Shown: positions 25,462 through 35,523, counted from the first letter of the stretch. The stretch is DNA of 64,000 bases from Sedimentibacter hydroxybenzoicus DSM 7310 (GCF_013403245.1 NZ_JACBNQ010000014.1:1-64000); one strand, 5' to 3'. Numbers and translations: made by a program. The notes: generated by a model from the sequence alone, not told the origin.

Positions 25462-26718
25462 TCATCCTTCAATAGTTATTTTTTTTAATCGTTTTTGCAA
25501 TATCAGCTCAGATAACAAGAAGCACACACCGGATACCATCATAGCGTTGATTGCCGCAATACCGAATGGAATGAAGTTTCCTGCCATTGCCCCTGCCACT
25601 ACGCCTGCAATGGCACCTATGTTGAATTTTCGCTCTACAGTTGATTCTTCACTGTAGCTTTCTCTGTGCATATAGAAATCAAGAGCAATGATTGCACCGA
25701 TTGGAGGCAGTGTAGCATTCAGGAATGACAGCCATCCGACAAAATTATTGTAAAGCCAGATTGCTGCAACCGTACCTATTATACCTGCTATCAGCACCAT
25801 GGGGCGTTTCTTAAACTTTGTGATGTTTGAAAGACCGAGTCCCGATGTATAAAGAGCATTGTCGTTCGTGGTCCATATATTTGCCCCAAGCACCAATAAT
25901 GCCGGTATAGCAAGTCCCTGAGCAATCAGAACATAGAATATATCATCCTTTCCGGTAAATGCTCCGCCTACGGCTCCAAAAGCAAACATGAGCGTATTTC
26001 CGAGAAAGAATGCAATAACAGTAGTGATAACCGCTGTTTTATTTGATTTCGCGAAACGTATGAAATTTGGAGTTGCCGTACCTCCGCTGATGAATGAGCC
26101 GATGACCATACCGGCACCTGTAAAAATCGATATTGTTCCGGTTCCTTTTGAAAAGACCGCTGACAATCCGCCTCCGGTTACGGTTGCTGTAAACATTGAA
26201 TAAATTCCGAGAACGGCAATCAGCGGAACAGCAATATAGCTTATTACTTCAAGACCCTTTATTCCGAAATAAGCGGATGCAGTCATGCACATACCGGCAA
26301 TTACTACCAGAATAACCGGGTTTATCGAAAGAAGTTCCGACGCGGGAATTGCGAACATAGCGACACCTACGCCGAACCAACCAAGCTGTGTAAAGCTTAT
26401 TAGTGCGGAAGGTATGTAAGAACCGTATTTTCCAAAAGAACGCTGGGCAAGCAAATCAAGGCTTAAGCCTGTATCACTGCCTATATAGGCAAGCACACCT
26501 GTATAGATCGACAAAATAACACCGCCAATCAAAAGTGCCCAGATAAAATCGACCAAATCCAGGCCATTTCCTAATTTAGCCCCAACGCTCATGCTGGCTG
26601 AGAAAAATGTAAAGCCCAGCATAATAAAAAACATAGGCCAGAATCCTTTGCGTGCACTTTCCGGCACCTTCTCCAATGAATAGTCTGTGTCAACGTGTTG
26701 ATTAATTTTCTTTGCCAT
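25462..26718 (-). CDS. codB: Cytosine permease
   Basis: The 418-residue protein is a twelve-span NCS1-family transporter, closely resembling CodB: SLEKVPESARKGFWPMFFIM at the N-terminus, GWFGVGVAMFA, SGGTATPNFIRFAKSNK and GANIWTTNDNALYTSGLGLS. It takes up cytosine with a cation. It is the first gene of codBA and is preceded by a 187-base leader with mutually exclusive hairpins. Codon usage and G+C are shifted upward together with codA. Confidence 0.92.
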   Translation of the reverse strand: MAKKINQHVDTDYSLEKVPESARKGFWPMFFIMLGFTFFSASMSVGAKLGNGLDLVDFIWALLIGGVILSIYTGVLAYIGSDTGLSLDLLAQRSFGKYGSYIPSALISFTQLGWFGVGVAMFAIPASELLSINPVILVVIAGMCMTASAYFGIKGLEVISYIAVPLIAVLGIYSMFTATVTGGGLSAVFSKGTGTISIFTGAGMVIGSFISGGTATPNFIRFAKSNKTAVITTVIAFFLGNTLMFAFGAVGGAFTGKDDIFYVLIAQGLAIPALLVLGANIWTTNDNALYTSGLGLSNITKFKKRPMVLIAGIIGTVAAIWLYNNFVGWLSFLNATLPPIGAIIALDFYMHRESYSEESTVERKFNIGAIAGVVAGAMAGNFIPFGIAAINAMMVSGVCFLLSELILQKRLKKITIEG

Positions 26719-26800
26719 AATTTAGCTCCTTTTCTCATGTTTTATATTTTTTAACAAATGGCGCAGAAAACTCAATATGAAATGCTTTTTATTCATAGCC

Positions 26801-26870
26801 AAAATAAAAAATCCTGCTGACCGCAAGATTTAAAGGCATCAAAAATTGACCATGAATATAACAATCTTGC
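26801..26870 (-). promoter_or_regulatory. Attenuator in the codBA leader (terminator/antiterminator pair)
   Basis: On the minus strand GCAAGATT (26863-26870) can pair perfectly with AATCTTGC (26823-26830). The same AATCTTGC can instead pair with GCAGGATT (26810-26817), which is followed by TTTTTATTTT, an intrinsic terminator. The two folds exclude each other, so transcription into codB is conditional. The upstream sensor part (about 26871-26905) matches no riboswitch I recognise. Confidence 0.65.
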
Positions 26871-26911
26871 CGGCATCTCTGTACCGAGTTTAAAGATTTT
26901 TGTTGAATAAA

Positions 26912-26940
26912 ATATTAACATATTCAAAATCATATGTCAA
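26912..26940 (-). promoter_or_regulatory. Promoter of codBA
   Basis: TTGACA (26935-26940), 17 bases, TAATAT (26912-26917) on the minus strand. The start near 26905 gives a leader of about 187 bases. Confidence 0.65.
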
Positions 26941-26983
26941 ACAAAAATTTTATCCTTCCTGAATTGATAAGTTAAAAATTTAA

Positions 26984-27814
26984 TTATTTTTCATCATAAT
27001 CGTCTAAGAAGCTGTGCTTTTCTTCTCCTATCCTATAACCGATTACAGTATCTAAATTTACGCTGTGAATACTTCTGAAAATATTTGTATCTATATGTAA
27101 ATTTGTCTGTCTTAACTTTTTAATCAGTGCTTTCATCTCCTGTCTTTTAGAGCCGATTCCATCGTCTCCAAGCACACAATTTTCAGTTAACCGACATGCA
27201 CAACGTATAAAGTCAAGCTCGTTGTACCTTTTCCATGAGATAATATCCTCTTCCCGAACCTTGTACATGGGTCTTATAAGCTCCATGCCTTCATGATTTG
27301 TACTTTTCAGCTTCGGCATCATAGTTTTAAACTCGGCTGCATAAAGCATGCTCATAAGCACTGTTTCAATCACATCATCAAAATGGTGTCCCAGTGCTAT
27401 TTTATTGCAACCTAATTCTTTGGCATATCGATACAAGTATCCCCTCCTCATTCTGGCACACAGATAGCAAGGTGTTTCTTCGACATTTGCAACTATATCA
27501 TATATCTGAGTATTGAATATTTTGACAGGTACATTCAATATTTCTGCATTTTCTATAATTCTTTGCCTGTTTATTTCATTATAGCCCGGGTCCATAACTA
27601 TATATTCTGCCTCGAAATTTATTTCAGAATATTTTTGCAGCTGCTGCATGCATTTTGCCATCAGCATTGAGTCCTTGCCTCCCGAGATGCAAACAGCAAT
27701 TTTATCCCCATTTTTAATCAGCTCATATTCTTTTATAGTTGATATAAACCTTGACCATATACATTTTCTGAATCTCTTTACAATACTTCTTTCTACTTCT
27801 TCAAATTTTTCCAT
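26984..27814 (-). CDS. PP-loop ATPase of the TtcA/TilS type (tRNA thiolation-like)
   Basis: The 276-residue protein has the PP-loop SGGKDSMLMAK near residue 50 and the CxxC pair in EETPCYLCARMRR that places it in the TtcA subgroup. ALGHHFDDVIETVLM is the conserved second block, and a further Cys pair lies in RCACRLTENC. TtcA adds sulfur to C32 of tRNA using a 4Fe-4S cluster. It directly follows a cysteine desulfurase, 7 bases apart, a natural sulfur donor. Whether it is TtcA itself or a clostridial paralogue is not settled. Confidence 0.8.
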   Translation of the reverse strand: MEKFEEVERSIVKRFRKCIWSRFISTIKEYELIKNGDKIAVCISGGKDSMLMAKCMQQLQKYSEINFEAEYIVMDPGYNEINRQRIIENAEILNVPVKIFNTQIYDIVANVEETPCYLCARMRRGYLYRYAKELGCNKIALGHHFDDVIETVLMSMLYAAEFKTMMPKLKSTNHEGMELIRPMYKVREEDIISWKRYNELDFIRCACRLTENCVLGDDGIGSKRQEMKALIKKLRQTNLHIDTNIFRSIHSVNLDTVIGYRIGEEKHSFLDDYDEK

Positions 27815-27821
27815 GACCAAC

Positions 27822-28943
27822 CTACTTTGCAAAATTTGTATAGCATTCATCAAACTTTTCTAAAAATACCTCTATATCCTTGTCACCTGTTAAATGACTG
27901 AAGCTTATTCTCAAAGTTGAAAGTGCTCTTTTTCTGTCCTTCGTCAGCGCATATATAGGTCGTGAGACGGTATTAGGGGCACAGCATGCTGATTTTGTGG
28001 AGACAAAAATATCAAACTCCTCCAAAGCCGCTTTAAACTTCTCCGTATTTACCTTGTTAATGCTTATGTTCAATATATATGGAACTGAATATTCAGTACT
28101 GTTAATTCTAACATTTTTGTATTTATTCAGTTCGTTTCTGACTTTCAAATTAATACTTTTAACATATTTATATCTGTCTTCTAAGCTTTCGAAAGCCAAA
28201 GACAGTGCCTTTTCCGCAGCGGCAATCATATTTAAGCTTGGTGTACCGCTTCGGAATTCTGTAGTTGAAATACCGCCGTGAATGAGAGGTTCCAGCAATA
28301 CATTTTCTTTTTTAATCAATACGCCGCATCCGTTTAATCCATAAAATTTATGAGGTGAAAATGTAATCAAATCTACATTTTCAAAAGATACAGGTATTTT
28401 ACCTACAGCCTGCGTAGCATCTGTGTGAAAATAACAATTCGGATAAGCCGCCGTTAAACGGGCTATTTCATTTATTGGCTGCGTAATTCCAACCTCTCCG
28501 TCAACGCAGCATATGGAAACTAAGATTGTGTCTTTTCTTATCAAATCCTTTAAGCTTTGAAGTTCTACTAATCCATTATTGTCTACATCTGCATAATCAA
28601 CTTCATATCCGTTGTTTTTTAAGTATTCAACCGCTCCATTGATGGAAGAATGCTCTAAATAGGTCGTTATAATATGCTTTCCATATTTTTTGTATTGCCC
28701 TGCAACTCCTTTTATTGCTAAATTGTTTGATTCACTGGCCCCTGAAGTATAAATTATTTCATTTGCTTGTACATTTAACAGATTTGCAATTTTATCATTA
28801 GAATCTTTTAATCTCTCTGCCGCCAGAAAACCAAGCTTATGTGATGAATTAGGGTTAGCAATAAAATTCTTTGAAACCTCACTGAAAATATTTATAACCT
28901 GCTCGTCTGCAGGTGTATTTGCCGCATAATCTAAATAAATCAT
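27822..28943 (-). CDS. Cysteine desulfurase (NifS/IscS-like)
   Basis: The 373-residue PLP enzyme starts MIYLDYAANTPADEQV and has the catalytic Lys in ITFSPHKFYGLNGCGV and the Cys loop TKSACCAPNT near residue 320. It removes sulfur from cysteine as an enzyme-bound persulfide. The short C-terminal Cys-loop segment suggests an IscS-like rather than SufS-like enzyme. It is paired with a downstream PP-loop sulfurtransferase; there is no iscU nearby, so tRNA thiolation rather than FeS assembly may be its main job. Confidence 0.9.
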   Translation of the reverse strand: MIYLDYAANTPADEQVINIFSEVSKNFIANPNSSHKLGFLAAERLKDSNDKIANLLNVQANEIIYTSGASESNNLAIKGVAGQYKKYGKHIITTYLEHSSINGAVEYLKNNGYEVDYADVDNNGLVELQSLKDLIRKDTILVSICCVDGEVGITQPINEIARLTAAYPNCYFHTDATQAVGKIPVSFENVDLITFSPHKFYGLNGCGVLIKKENVLLEPLIHGGISTTEFRSGTPSLNMIAAAEKALSLAFESLEDRYKYVKSINLKVRNELNKYKNVRINSTEYSVPYILNISINKVNTEKFKAALEEFDIFVSTKSACCAPNTVSRPIYALTKDRKRALSTLRISFSHLTGDKDIEVFLEKFDECYTNFAK

Positions 28944-28985
28944 ATTCCACCTCTTTAACTAATTTATTATATAAATATTATCAAA

Positions 28986-29098
28986 ATATTACAAGGGGTA
29001 ATTTATTGAGAACATTTTCACAAACATATTGCTTAAAGTAATGTTTTTTGCTATTCTTAATATGATAATTGTAATAAATTTACATATTACAAGGGGAA
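28986..29098. repeat. Direct repeat ATATTACAAGGGG flanking the divergent promoter region
   Basis: ATATTACAAGGGG occurs at 28986-28998 and again at 29086-29098, exactly 100 bases apart, between divergent cysteine desulfurase and AIM24-family genes. It may be a shared operator; no regulator is recognised. Confidence 0.45.
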
Positions 29099-29126
29099 AT
29101 CAATTTACAAGGAGGGATTTAACAAA

Positions 29127-29939
29127 ATGAAAAGAGCACACGAAGTGGACTACCAAATATTTGGCGATGACATTCAATTTGTAGAAATCAAATTGGATTA
29201 CGGCGAAACAATTGTTGCCGAGCCGGGTGCCATGATGTACATGGATTCAAGTATTGAAATGGACACTGTATTTGGTGATGGTTCAGGTAAGGAATCAGGA
29301 AAAGGATTAAAGGGCATGCTGGCTACTGCAGGTAAAAGAGTATTAACGGGCGAAAATTTATTTACATCTGCTTTTACCAACAAAGCACCGGACAGTAGGG
29401 TGCTGGCTTTTGCAGCTCCCTATCCGGGAAAAATAATTCCCGTAGACCTTATGGATTTCGGAGGACAATTAGTTTGTCAGAGAGACTCATATCTTTGTTC
29501 TGCGAAGGGAATAGAAATCAGCATCGCATTTCAAAAGAAAATCGGTGCGGGCTTATTCGGCGGTGAAGGTTTTATCATGCAAAGATTGGTTGGTGACGGT
29601 TTGGCATTTTTACATGCCGGCGGAACTATAATTAAAAAAGAGCTTTCACCGGGTGAAATGCTTAAATTGGATACGGGATGTTTAGTTGCTTTTACAAACG
29701 GAGTTGATTATGATGTTCAATTTGTAGGAAACGTAAAAAGCGCTTTGTTCGGAGGAGAAGGATTATTCCTTGCAACACTCCGGGGTCCCGGAACAGTATG
29801 GTTACAATCACTTCCGTTCAGCAGAATGGCAGACAGAATTTTCTCGGCAAGCAAAAAAGCCGGCGGAGGTAACAGCAATAAGGGTGAAGGCAGCTTACTT
29901 GGTGGAATTGCCTTAGGCAATATATTCGGAAACGATTAA
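29127..29939 (+). CDS. AIM24 / TIGR00266-family protein
   Basis: The 270-residue protein matches the TIGR00266/AIM24 family. It has an N-terminal block (VEIKLDYGETIVAEPGAMMYMDSSIEMD), Gly-rich GEGFIMQRLVGDGLAFLHAGG in the middle and the C-terminal GPGTVWLQSLPFSRMADRI segment. The fold is a beta-prism related to biofilm/tryptophan RNA-binding TRAP-like barrels. The cellular role in bacteria is unknown. A strong AAGGAGGG ribosome site precedes the ATG and a bidirectional terminator follows. Confidence 0.88.
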   Translation: MKRAHEVDYQIFGDDIQFVEIKLDYGETIVAEPGAMMYMDSSIEMDTVFGDGSGKESGKGLKGMLATAGKRVLTGENLFTSAFTNKAPDSRVLAFAAPYPGKIIPVDLMDFGGQLVCQRDSYLCSAKGIEISIAFQKKIGAGLFGGEGFIMQRLVGDGLAFLHAGGTIIKKELSPGEMLKLDTGCLVAFTNGVDYDVQFVGNVKSALFGGEGLFLATLRGPGTVWLQSLPFSRMADRIFSASKKAGGGNSNKGEGSLLGGIALGNIFGND

Positions 29940-29942
29940 AAT

Positions 29943-29969
29943 TAAAGGTGCCTTGGGCACCTTTTTTAT
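29943..29969. terminator. Bidirectional terminator
   Basis: AAAGGTGCC-ttg-GGCACCTTT with T-run ends the AIM24-family gene and, on the minus strand, the ferredoxin gene that finishes at 29966. Confidence 0.82.
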
Positions 29970-30157
29970 TCTTCGCAGAGAATTGCACTTGTCGGGCAAC
30001 TGTCCTCTGATTCCTTTGCACAATCTTCATTTTCCGGAGCAACAGGATCCTGGATAACAACCGATATACTTTCATCATCTAATTCAAAAACCTCCGGACA
30101 TAGTGATACGCAAAGCCCACAGCTTATACAGGCATCTCTGTCTACAATAGCTTTCAT
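29966..30157 (-). CDS. Single-cluster 4Fe-4S ferredoxin
   Basis: The 63-residue protein has the cluster motif CISCGLCVSLCPEVF (residues 10-24) and a distant fourth ligand in SCPTSAI near the end. There is an acidic insert between (APENEDCAKESED), giving a low pI. This is the one-cluster 4Fe-4S Fer type found in thermophiles and clostridia. It carries low-potential electrons for anaerobic metabolism. It is a single gene before the divergent or independent 61-residue gene. RBS GGAGG. Confidence 0.9.
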   Translation of the reverse strand: MKAIVDRDACISCGLCVSLCPEVFELDDESISVVIQDPVAPENEDCAKESEDSCPTSAILCEE

Positions 30158-30224
30158 AAATAATCCTCCCGATAAATATATTATTCAAATTATTTTACCA
30201 CAAAATTCATAAATGTCCAATTAA

Positions 30225-30410
30225 TCATTCTAATTCTTTATGATGGATTGCATTTATTATAATTTGTTTTGCTTTTTCGTGGCCATATTTTGCTTTACCT
30301 TGTATTTCCGGAACCGGTGGCTGGTCATTTTTTGTGAAATGTTGCTTTTTATTACTTTCGGTTCCATGCGGTTCTCTCGGGTCAGGTCTTCTCATTCCCT
30401 TTTTAGCCAT
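30225..30410 (-). CDS. Small basic hypothetical protein, 61 residues
   Basis: ATG 30410 with AGGTG opens a 61-residue, Lys/His/Pro-rich protein (MAKKGMRRPDPREPHG, then PPVPEIQGKAKYGHEKAKQI). This pattern recurs as a conserved clostridial small protein in my recollection, but no function is known. It is hydrophilic and likely DNA/RNA-binding or spore-associated by composition only. A longer frame to 30458 lacks a ribosome site. Not in an obvious operon. Confidence 0.65.
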   Translation of the reverse strand: MAKKGMRRPDPREPHGTESNKKQHFTKNDQPPVPEIQGKAKYGHEKAKQIIINAIHHKELE

Positions 30411-30486
30411 ATAAATCACCTCTTGCTTATTGTGATTTATTTCAATTAATTTATTCAAGGTTTTATGGTATTATAAACTGCGAATC

Positions 30487-30918
30487 TTAAATTATGATAA
30501 TTTCGTCTCCCGCTTTTATCCATCCAGACTTTAAAACCTTCGTAAAAATACCTTCTCTCGGCATCACACAATCACCGACTATATTTCTGATTGAGCATCC
30601 CAAATGACATTCCTTTCCTATTTGAGTTACTTCCATTTCTGTCTCTCCTATTTTTAATTTTGTTCCAATAGGGAGTTCATAAAGAACGATTCCTTCCGTT
30701 GTAAGATTTTCAGCAAAAATTCCGTTACAGCTTCCCTCGATTTTCTCCATATCAAGCTTATCAATACTTTCTTTCCCTAACAAGCTTACTTGTCTGTGCC
30801 ATTTGCCTGCATGAGCATCTCCGGCCAAGCCGTGATCAACTTCAAAATATCCTTTTTCTATAGGTTCTTTGGGAATTCCCTTTTCTTCACTTATATTAAC
30901 TGCTAATACTTTCGCCAT
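30487..30918 (-). CDS. MOSC-domain protein
   Basis: The 143-residue single MOSC domain has the conserved Cys in QIGKECHLGCSIRNIVGDC and the blocks GYFEVDHGLAGDAHAGKWHRQVSLL. MOSC proteins handle sulfur for molybdenum cofactor enzymes or N-hydroxylated substrates. It is the last gene of the tungsten/molybdenum operon, 18 bases after moaC, which supports a cofactor-sulfuration or cofactor-trafficking role. Start ATG has GGAG. Confidence 0.85.
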   Translation of the reverse strand: MAKVLAVNISEEKGIPKEPIEKGYFEVDHGLAGDAHAGKWHRQVSLLGKESIDKLDMEKIEGSCNGIFAENLTTEGIVLYELPIGTKLKIGETEMEVTQIGKECHLGCSIRNIVGDCVMPREGIFTKVLKSGWIKAGDEIIII

Positions 30919-30936
30919 ATTTTATCTCCAATAATC

Positions 30937-31410
30937 TCATTTTCGTTCAAACAATCCGGTCTTGCCGCCTGTTTTTTTTAAAAGCACAACATCTGATATT
31001 GCCATTTCTTTGTCTATCGCTTTACACATGTCATAAATTGTCAACCCTGCTGCGGTTACTGCTGTAAGCGCTTCCATTTCAACGCCGGTCTGACCTGTGC
31101 ATTTGACTGTTGATGTTATTTCAATTTTGTTTTCTTCAAAATTTAAGGTGAAGACAATATCGCAGCCGGAAATCATTATAGGATGGCACATCGGAATTAT
31201 ATCCGATGTTTTCTTCGCCGCCATAATTCCTGAAACCTGTGCAACAGATAAAACATCTCCCTTTTTTATAGTTCCTTCTTTTATTTTTTCCAATGTTTCT
31301 TTTTTCATATATATATTTCCGCGTGCGATGGCTTCTCTGACAGTTTCCTGCTTCTTGCTCACATCGACCATCTTTGCTCTGCCCTGTTCATTTATATGAG
31401 TTAACTCCAT
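30937..31410 (-). CDS. moaC: Cyclic pyranopterin monophosphate synthase MoaC
   Basis: The 157-residue MoaC is full length, with [21 protein letters not shown] at the N-terminus. The active-site blocks are [36 protein letters not shown] and [12 protein letters not shown]. It converts the MoaA product to cyclic pyranopterin monophosphate. It starts one base after moaA stops. The next pathway enzymes MoaD/MoaE are not in this window. Confidence 0.95.
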   Translation of the reverse strand: MELTHINEQGRAKMVDVSKKQETVREAIARGNIYMKKETLEKIKEGTIKKGDVLSVAQVSGIMAAKKTSDIIPMCHPIMISGCDIVFTLNFEENKIEITSTVKCTGQTGVEMEALTAVTAAGLTIYDMCKAIDKEMAISDVVLLKKTGGKTGLFERK

Positions 31411-31411
31411 A

Positions 31412-32368
31412 TTAACCTCCGATTTGAAACATCATTCTGTCTGTGTCACTTTTATTCTCATTTTCTAAATGATGCTCCTGTGGTTTATTATAAACTGCAT
31501 CACTTATGATTTCTGTTAACTTTTTCTCATCATTTAAATACGGCTTCAAATTGATTTCTTCCAATGAATGAAGACACGGCTTGATCGTTCCCGTCGATGT
31601 CAACCTTATCCTGTTGCAATCCGAACAAAATTTGCAGCTGACGGGGCTTATGAGACCGACCGTTCCTTTTGCTCCGGGAATTTTATATACAGATGCAACC
31701 TTGCTGTCGTCCTTCACAGGTATTAACTTTGGAAGTTTTTCTAAGATATCTTCCACCTTCATTTTACAAGCTTCGTAATATTTAAGACCCTCTCCTATAG
31801 GCATCAATTCAATAAACCTTACCTGAATCGGCTTATCCAAAGTCATATTTATAAAATCTTCTATTTCATCATCATTGATGCCTTTCATAAGCACTACATT
31901 AATTTTAACAGGGACCATTTTCAACTCTATGCATTTTTCTATTGCTTTCAAAACCTTGTTTATGTCCCCTGATCTTGTAATTTTTTTGAATTTATCAGCA
32001 TTTAAAGTGTCCAGGCTTATATTAACACGCCTTAATCCAGCTTTTTTTAGGTCCTCGGCCATATCATATAAAAGAATACCGTTCGTAGTTAATGAAATAT
32101 CATTGATTGAGTCAATGGCTGCCGTATGTCGTATAAGCTTGTCTATTCCCTTTAATAAAAGGGGCTCACCTCCTGTAAACCTTACCTTTTTAATACCCAA
32201 TGCGGCACACGCGGTAATTATTTTTTCGACTTCTTCAAAGCGCAATATATCATCATGGCATTTTTTCTCAATTCCTTTTTCGGGCATACAGTATACACAG
32301 CGCAAATTACATCTGTCTGTTAGGGAAACTCGCAAGTAATCTATAGTTCTTCCTCTTTTATCAAGCAT
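31412..32368 (-). CDS. moaA: GTP 3',8-cyclase MoaA
   Basis: The 318-residue radical-SAM enzyme has the N-terminal cluster motif [15 protein letters not shown] (about 18-32) and the second C-terminal cluster [21 protein letters not shown]. The C-terminal Gly-Gly (FQIGG) needed for GTP cyclisation is present. It starts within one base of the end of the MoeA-PBP gene. First step of molybdopterin/tungstopterin synthesis. Confidence 0.95.
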   Translation of the reverse strand: MLDKRGRTIDYLRVSLTDRCNLRCVYCMPEKGIEKKCHDDILRFEEVEKIITACAALGIKKVRFTGGEPLLLKGIDKLIRHTAAIDSINDISLTTNGILLYDMAEDLKKAGLRRVNISLDTLNADKFKKITRSGDINKVLKAIEKCIELKMVPVKINVVLMKGINDDEIEDFINMTLDKPIQVRFIELMPIGEGLKYYEACKMKVEDILEKLPKLIPVKDDSKVASVYKIPGAKGTVGLISPVSCKFCSDCNRIRLTSTGTIKPCLHSLEEINLKPYLNDEKKLTEIISDAVYNKPQEHHLENENKSDTDRMMFQIGG

Positions 32369-34281
32369 TACATCAGCTCCTGAAGTTTTATAATCGTGCC
32401 TGTATTTGAATAGTCATATCCTCCAAGCTCATCAAGCTTATCTTTGAATTCTTCAGATTTTATTGTTTCTAAAAATTCCTTTACAATTTCAGAATCCATA
32501 TATTCTTCCGGAATTGCCAGGTCGTATTCTTCGTTGCAAACAGGTATAAAATCAAGCCCCATCAAGCTTGCCGCCGAATAAACTCCAAGACCTGCATCCG
32601 CATCACCTGCTTCCACCGCTGCGGCAACCGCTAAATGCGTAAACTCTTCTCTGAAATATCCCTTTATTTTTTGCGGGTCAATATTTAATTTATTCAAATT
32701 GTAGTCAAGAAGCAACCTCGTGCCTGAGCCTCTTTGTCTGTTTACAAATTTTACATCGTCTCTAAGCAAATCCTCAAACTTAGTTATATTTTTAGGATTT
32801 CCTTTTTCAACAATAAATCCTTGAATTCTGTTGACACATTTCACTAAACATATTTTTTTACCAGGCACATATTTTTTTAAATATGATACGTTGTATTCTC
32901 CCGTTTCCATATCCAATAAATGTGTGGGCGCCATATGGGTTTCGCTTGTTTTTAATGCCATCAGACCGCCTGTGCTTCCTACATTGGATGAAGAAAGGAA
33001 ATATTTCTTATTTCTATTATGCATTATATCTGCCGCAATATCAATTATCGGGTCGTGACTTCCAATACACACCAATGTATTTTTTATTTTATCCTCGGCA
33101 CTTAACAGCTTTATTTTAACTTCGGTACCGGATTCAATTCCTTCAGTATGCTGGTTAATTTCCAAAACTCCGTCTGCATTTACCAGTGACATGGTGGCTC
33201 CTGCTCCTCTCGTTAAAGGAGTAGCAACGTATTTACCTCCTATGAATCCTAGCCTTACTCTTACAAATTCATGGTATTTTAACGATGACATGCATCGTTT
33301 AGTCAAGCTTGCATTTACAATTTTTCTTTCCTCTGTTTCAAGACACTGATAACTGTAAATCAATTCTTTAACTATTTCCTCCATAACGAAGTATGCCGAA
33401 ACAGGAAATCCCGGTATTCCGATGATTGGTTTATCATTTATTATACCCAGCATGACAGGTTTACCCGGTTTTATAGCCACACCGTGGACTATTAATTCTC
33501 CCACTTCACTTATAACAGATGAAGTAAAGTCCTCCCTGCCCGCCGATGAACCGGCATTAATCAATACCACATCGTTTTCTTCATTTGCTTTTAATACGGT
33601 GTCTTTTATGAGTTTATAATTATCCTTGATTATTGAGTATCTGTTAGGAATTCCTCCCCACTCTGTAACCTGAGCCGTAAATGTTCTCGAGTTAAAGTCT
33701 ATTATATCTCCAACCCTTAATTCTGATCCGGGTTCAACCAATTCCGTTCCGGTTGGTATAATCCCAACAGCAGGTCTCTTAAATACTTCAACAGTATTTA
33801 TACCTCCTGCAATTAAAGCACCTATATCAACGGGACGTATTTTATGCCTTGATGGAACTATAAGCTGATTTTCAACTATATCCTCGCCTAACGGTCTTAT
33901 GTTTTGCCATGGCACAGAACTCTGATATATTTTTATATGTCTGTCATCAACCTTAATTAAATCCTCAACCATTATTACACAATCGAATTCCCTTGGGATT
34001 GGATCGCCTGTGTCAACCACCACATAATCCTCACCTTCCGTAAGAGTTATGTGATTTCTGTCCGATGCACCAAAGGTTTTTTCACTTTTAACGGCAATTC
34101 CGTCCATTGCCGATGAATTGTAGTGCGGTGACGAAAGATGAGCAAATACGGGCTTTGTTGTCACTCTGCCCAGAGCATCCCAAGTATTAACTATTTCTGT
34201 CTGTAATCTTAATTTTAATTTATCAAAGTATATTTTTTTTGCCTCATCCAATTCATAATTCGAAAGATATACCTTTTGCAT
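32368..34281 (-). CDS. MoeA fused to a periplasmic-binding-protein-like domain
   Basis: The 637-residue protein has an N-terminal MoeA/MogA-fold molybdotransferase (about 1-400, with [30 protein letters not shown] and [16 protein letters not shown]). The C-terminal domain of about 230 residues resembles the PBP-like/LysR-substrate-type binding domain ([51 protein letters not shown]). The second domain resembles molybdate/tungstate binding proteins without a signal peptide, so it would act in the cytoplasm. It is the second MoeA of this operon; different metals per paralogue is a plausible idea only. Confidence 0.88.
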   Translation of the reverse strand: MQKVYLSNYELDEAKKIYFDKLKLRLQTEIVNTWDALGRVTTKPVFAHLSSPHYNSSAMDGIAVKSEKTFGASDRNHITLTEGEDYVVVDTGDPIPREFDCVIMVEDLIKVDDRHIKIYQSSVPWQNIRPLGEDIVENQLIVPSRHKIRPVDIGALIAGGINTVEVFKRPAVGIIPTGTELVEPGSELRVGDIIDFNSRTFTAQVTEWGGIPNRYSIIKDNYKLIKDTVLKANEENDVVLINAGSSAGREDFTSSVISEVGELIVHGVAIKPGKPVMLGIINDKPIIGIPGFPVSAYFVMEEIVKELIYSYQCLETEERKIVNASLTKRCMSSLKYHEFVRVRLGFIGGKYVATPLTRGAGATMSLVNADGVLEINQHTEGIESGTEVKIKLLSAEDKIKNTLVCIGSHDPIIDIAADIMHNRNKKYFLSSSNVGSTGGLMALKTSETHMAPTHLLDMETGEYNVSYLKKYVPGKKICLVKCVNRIQGFIVEKGNPKNITKFEDLLRDDVKFVNRQRGSGTRLLLDYNLNKLNIDPQKIKGYFREEFTHLAVAAAVEAGDADAGLGVYSAASLMGLDFIPVCNEEYDLAIPEEYMDSEIVKEFLETIKSEEFKDKLDELGGYDYSNTGTIIKLQELM

Positions 34282-34290
34282 CTTTTCCTC

Positions 34291-35514
34291 CTAAAACTTA
34301 AATACTTTTACCGACTGACCTTCCTTTATGCCTTCTTCGTTTCTTTCTATTCTGATAAAGCCCCATGCTTTAGAGAAGCCTGTTATCAGTCCTGATTTAC
34401 CAAACACCGGTGCCGCCACTAATTCACCTTTTTTTTCTTCTATTGTTACAGGCAGAAATTCTTCTCTTCCCTTTGCCTTATGGTAATTAAATTTAAATCT
34501 GCACTCTATAGGATATATAGTTTCTTTATGCCCTGTTATTTTTTCTATATAATGCTTTACGATAACCTTAAAAATTACTGCACATGCAAGAGGATGACCG
34601 GGAAGTCCGAATATTATTTTATTGCCGGATTTTCCTATTATTGTAGGTTTTCCGGGCTTTACGGAAATACCGTGAACCATAAGTTCTCCATCATTTAAAT
34701 CCTTTATTACATTTACGGTGTTGTCCTTTTTGCCTACCGAACTGCCTCCTGACATTAATACAATGTCACATTCGTCAACTGCTTTTTCTACAGTTTGTTT
34801 TAACAATTCATATTCATCCTTAACAACTCCGTAATTAACAGGCTCACAACCACTTTCTTCTGTTAATGAGTGCAGCAAATATGTATTTATATCTCTTATT
34901 TGTCCCGGCTTAATACTTTCAGCGGGATGTACAACTTCATCTCCGGTTGATATTATACCTATTTTAGGTTTTTTATATACTTCCACCTCATAATATCCTA
35001 AGCTTGCAAGCACTCCTATTTCATAAGCCCTGAGCTTTGTTCCCTTAGCTATGACTTGTTCACCCTTTTTAATATCTTCGCCGATTTCTACTACATTTTC
35101 ACCGGGCGATGTTGCTTTTGAGGTTAAAATTACCTCATCATCCAGCTTTTCCGTATATTCAATCATTACAACAGAATCTGCCCCCATGGGAATTGCCCCT
35201 CCGGTAGGAACATAGTAGCACTGACCCGGTATTTTAATTTCAGCCGACGGTTCTTCTCCCATTAAAATTTCACCCTTTAAGTCAAGAACAGATTGAATTG
35301 ATTCGCTTGCCCCAAACACATCCCTGGAATTAACAGCATAGCCGTCTACCGTTGATCTTCTGAAATCGGGAACATTATCTTTTGCAATTACATCATTCGT
35401 TAAAATTCTGCCTGTTGCATTAAGAAGTGTTACTTTTTCAGTTGCTAGGCTGTAGCTAAAACTGTCTATAAGCTTTGTTGTATCTTTAACTGTCATAACA
35501 TTAAATAAATCCAT
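34291..35514 (-). CDS. moeA: Molybdopterin molybdotransferase MoeA
   Basis: The 407-residue MoeA has NVPDFRRSTVDGYAVNSRDVF near residue 45, the domain with GDIxT-type segment IRDINTYLLHSLTEESG, and the MogA-like motif LMSGGSSVGKKDNTVNV, plus the HGISVKPGKP segment. It inserts metal into adenylated pterin made by MogA/MoaB-type enzymes. It lies ten bases after mogA and ten before the MoeA-PBP fusion. The stand-alone copy alongside a fused copy fits organisms using both Mo and W. Confidence 0.93.
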   Translation of the reverse strand: MDLFNVMTVKDTTKLIDSFSYSLATEKVTLLNATGRILTNDVIAKDNVPDFRRSTVDGYAVNSRDVFGASESIQSVLDLKGEILMGEEPSAEIKIPGQCYYVPTGGAIPMGADSVVMIEYTEKLDDEVILTSKATSPGENVVEIGEDIKKGEQVIAKGTKLRAYEIGVLASLGYYEVEVYKKPKIGIISTGDEVVHPAESIKPGQIRDINTYLLHSLTEESGCEPVNYGVVKDEYELLKQTVEKAVDECDIVLMSGGSSVGKKDNTVNVIKDLNDGELMVHGISVKPGKPTIIGKSGNKIIFGLPGHPLACAVIFKVIVKHYIEKITGHKETIYPIECRFKFNYHKAKGREEFLPVTIEEKKGELVAAPVFGKSGLITGFSKAWGFIRIERNEEGIKEGQSVKVFKF

Positions 35515-35523
35515 TTTCTGCTC

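Noticed and set aside
25462-25472. Upstream TTG start of codA at 25472
   Set aside because: It would lie inside the end of codB and in the ribosome site itself; ATG 25457 has AAGGA at good distance.
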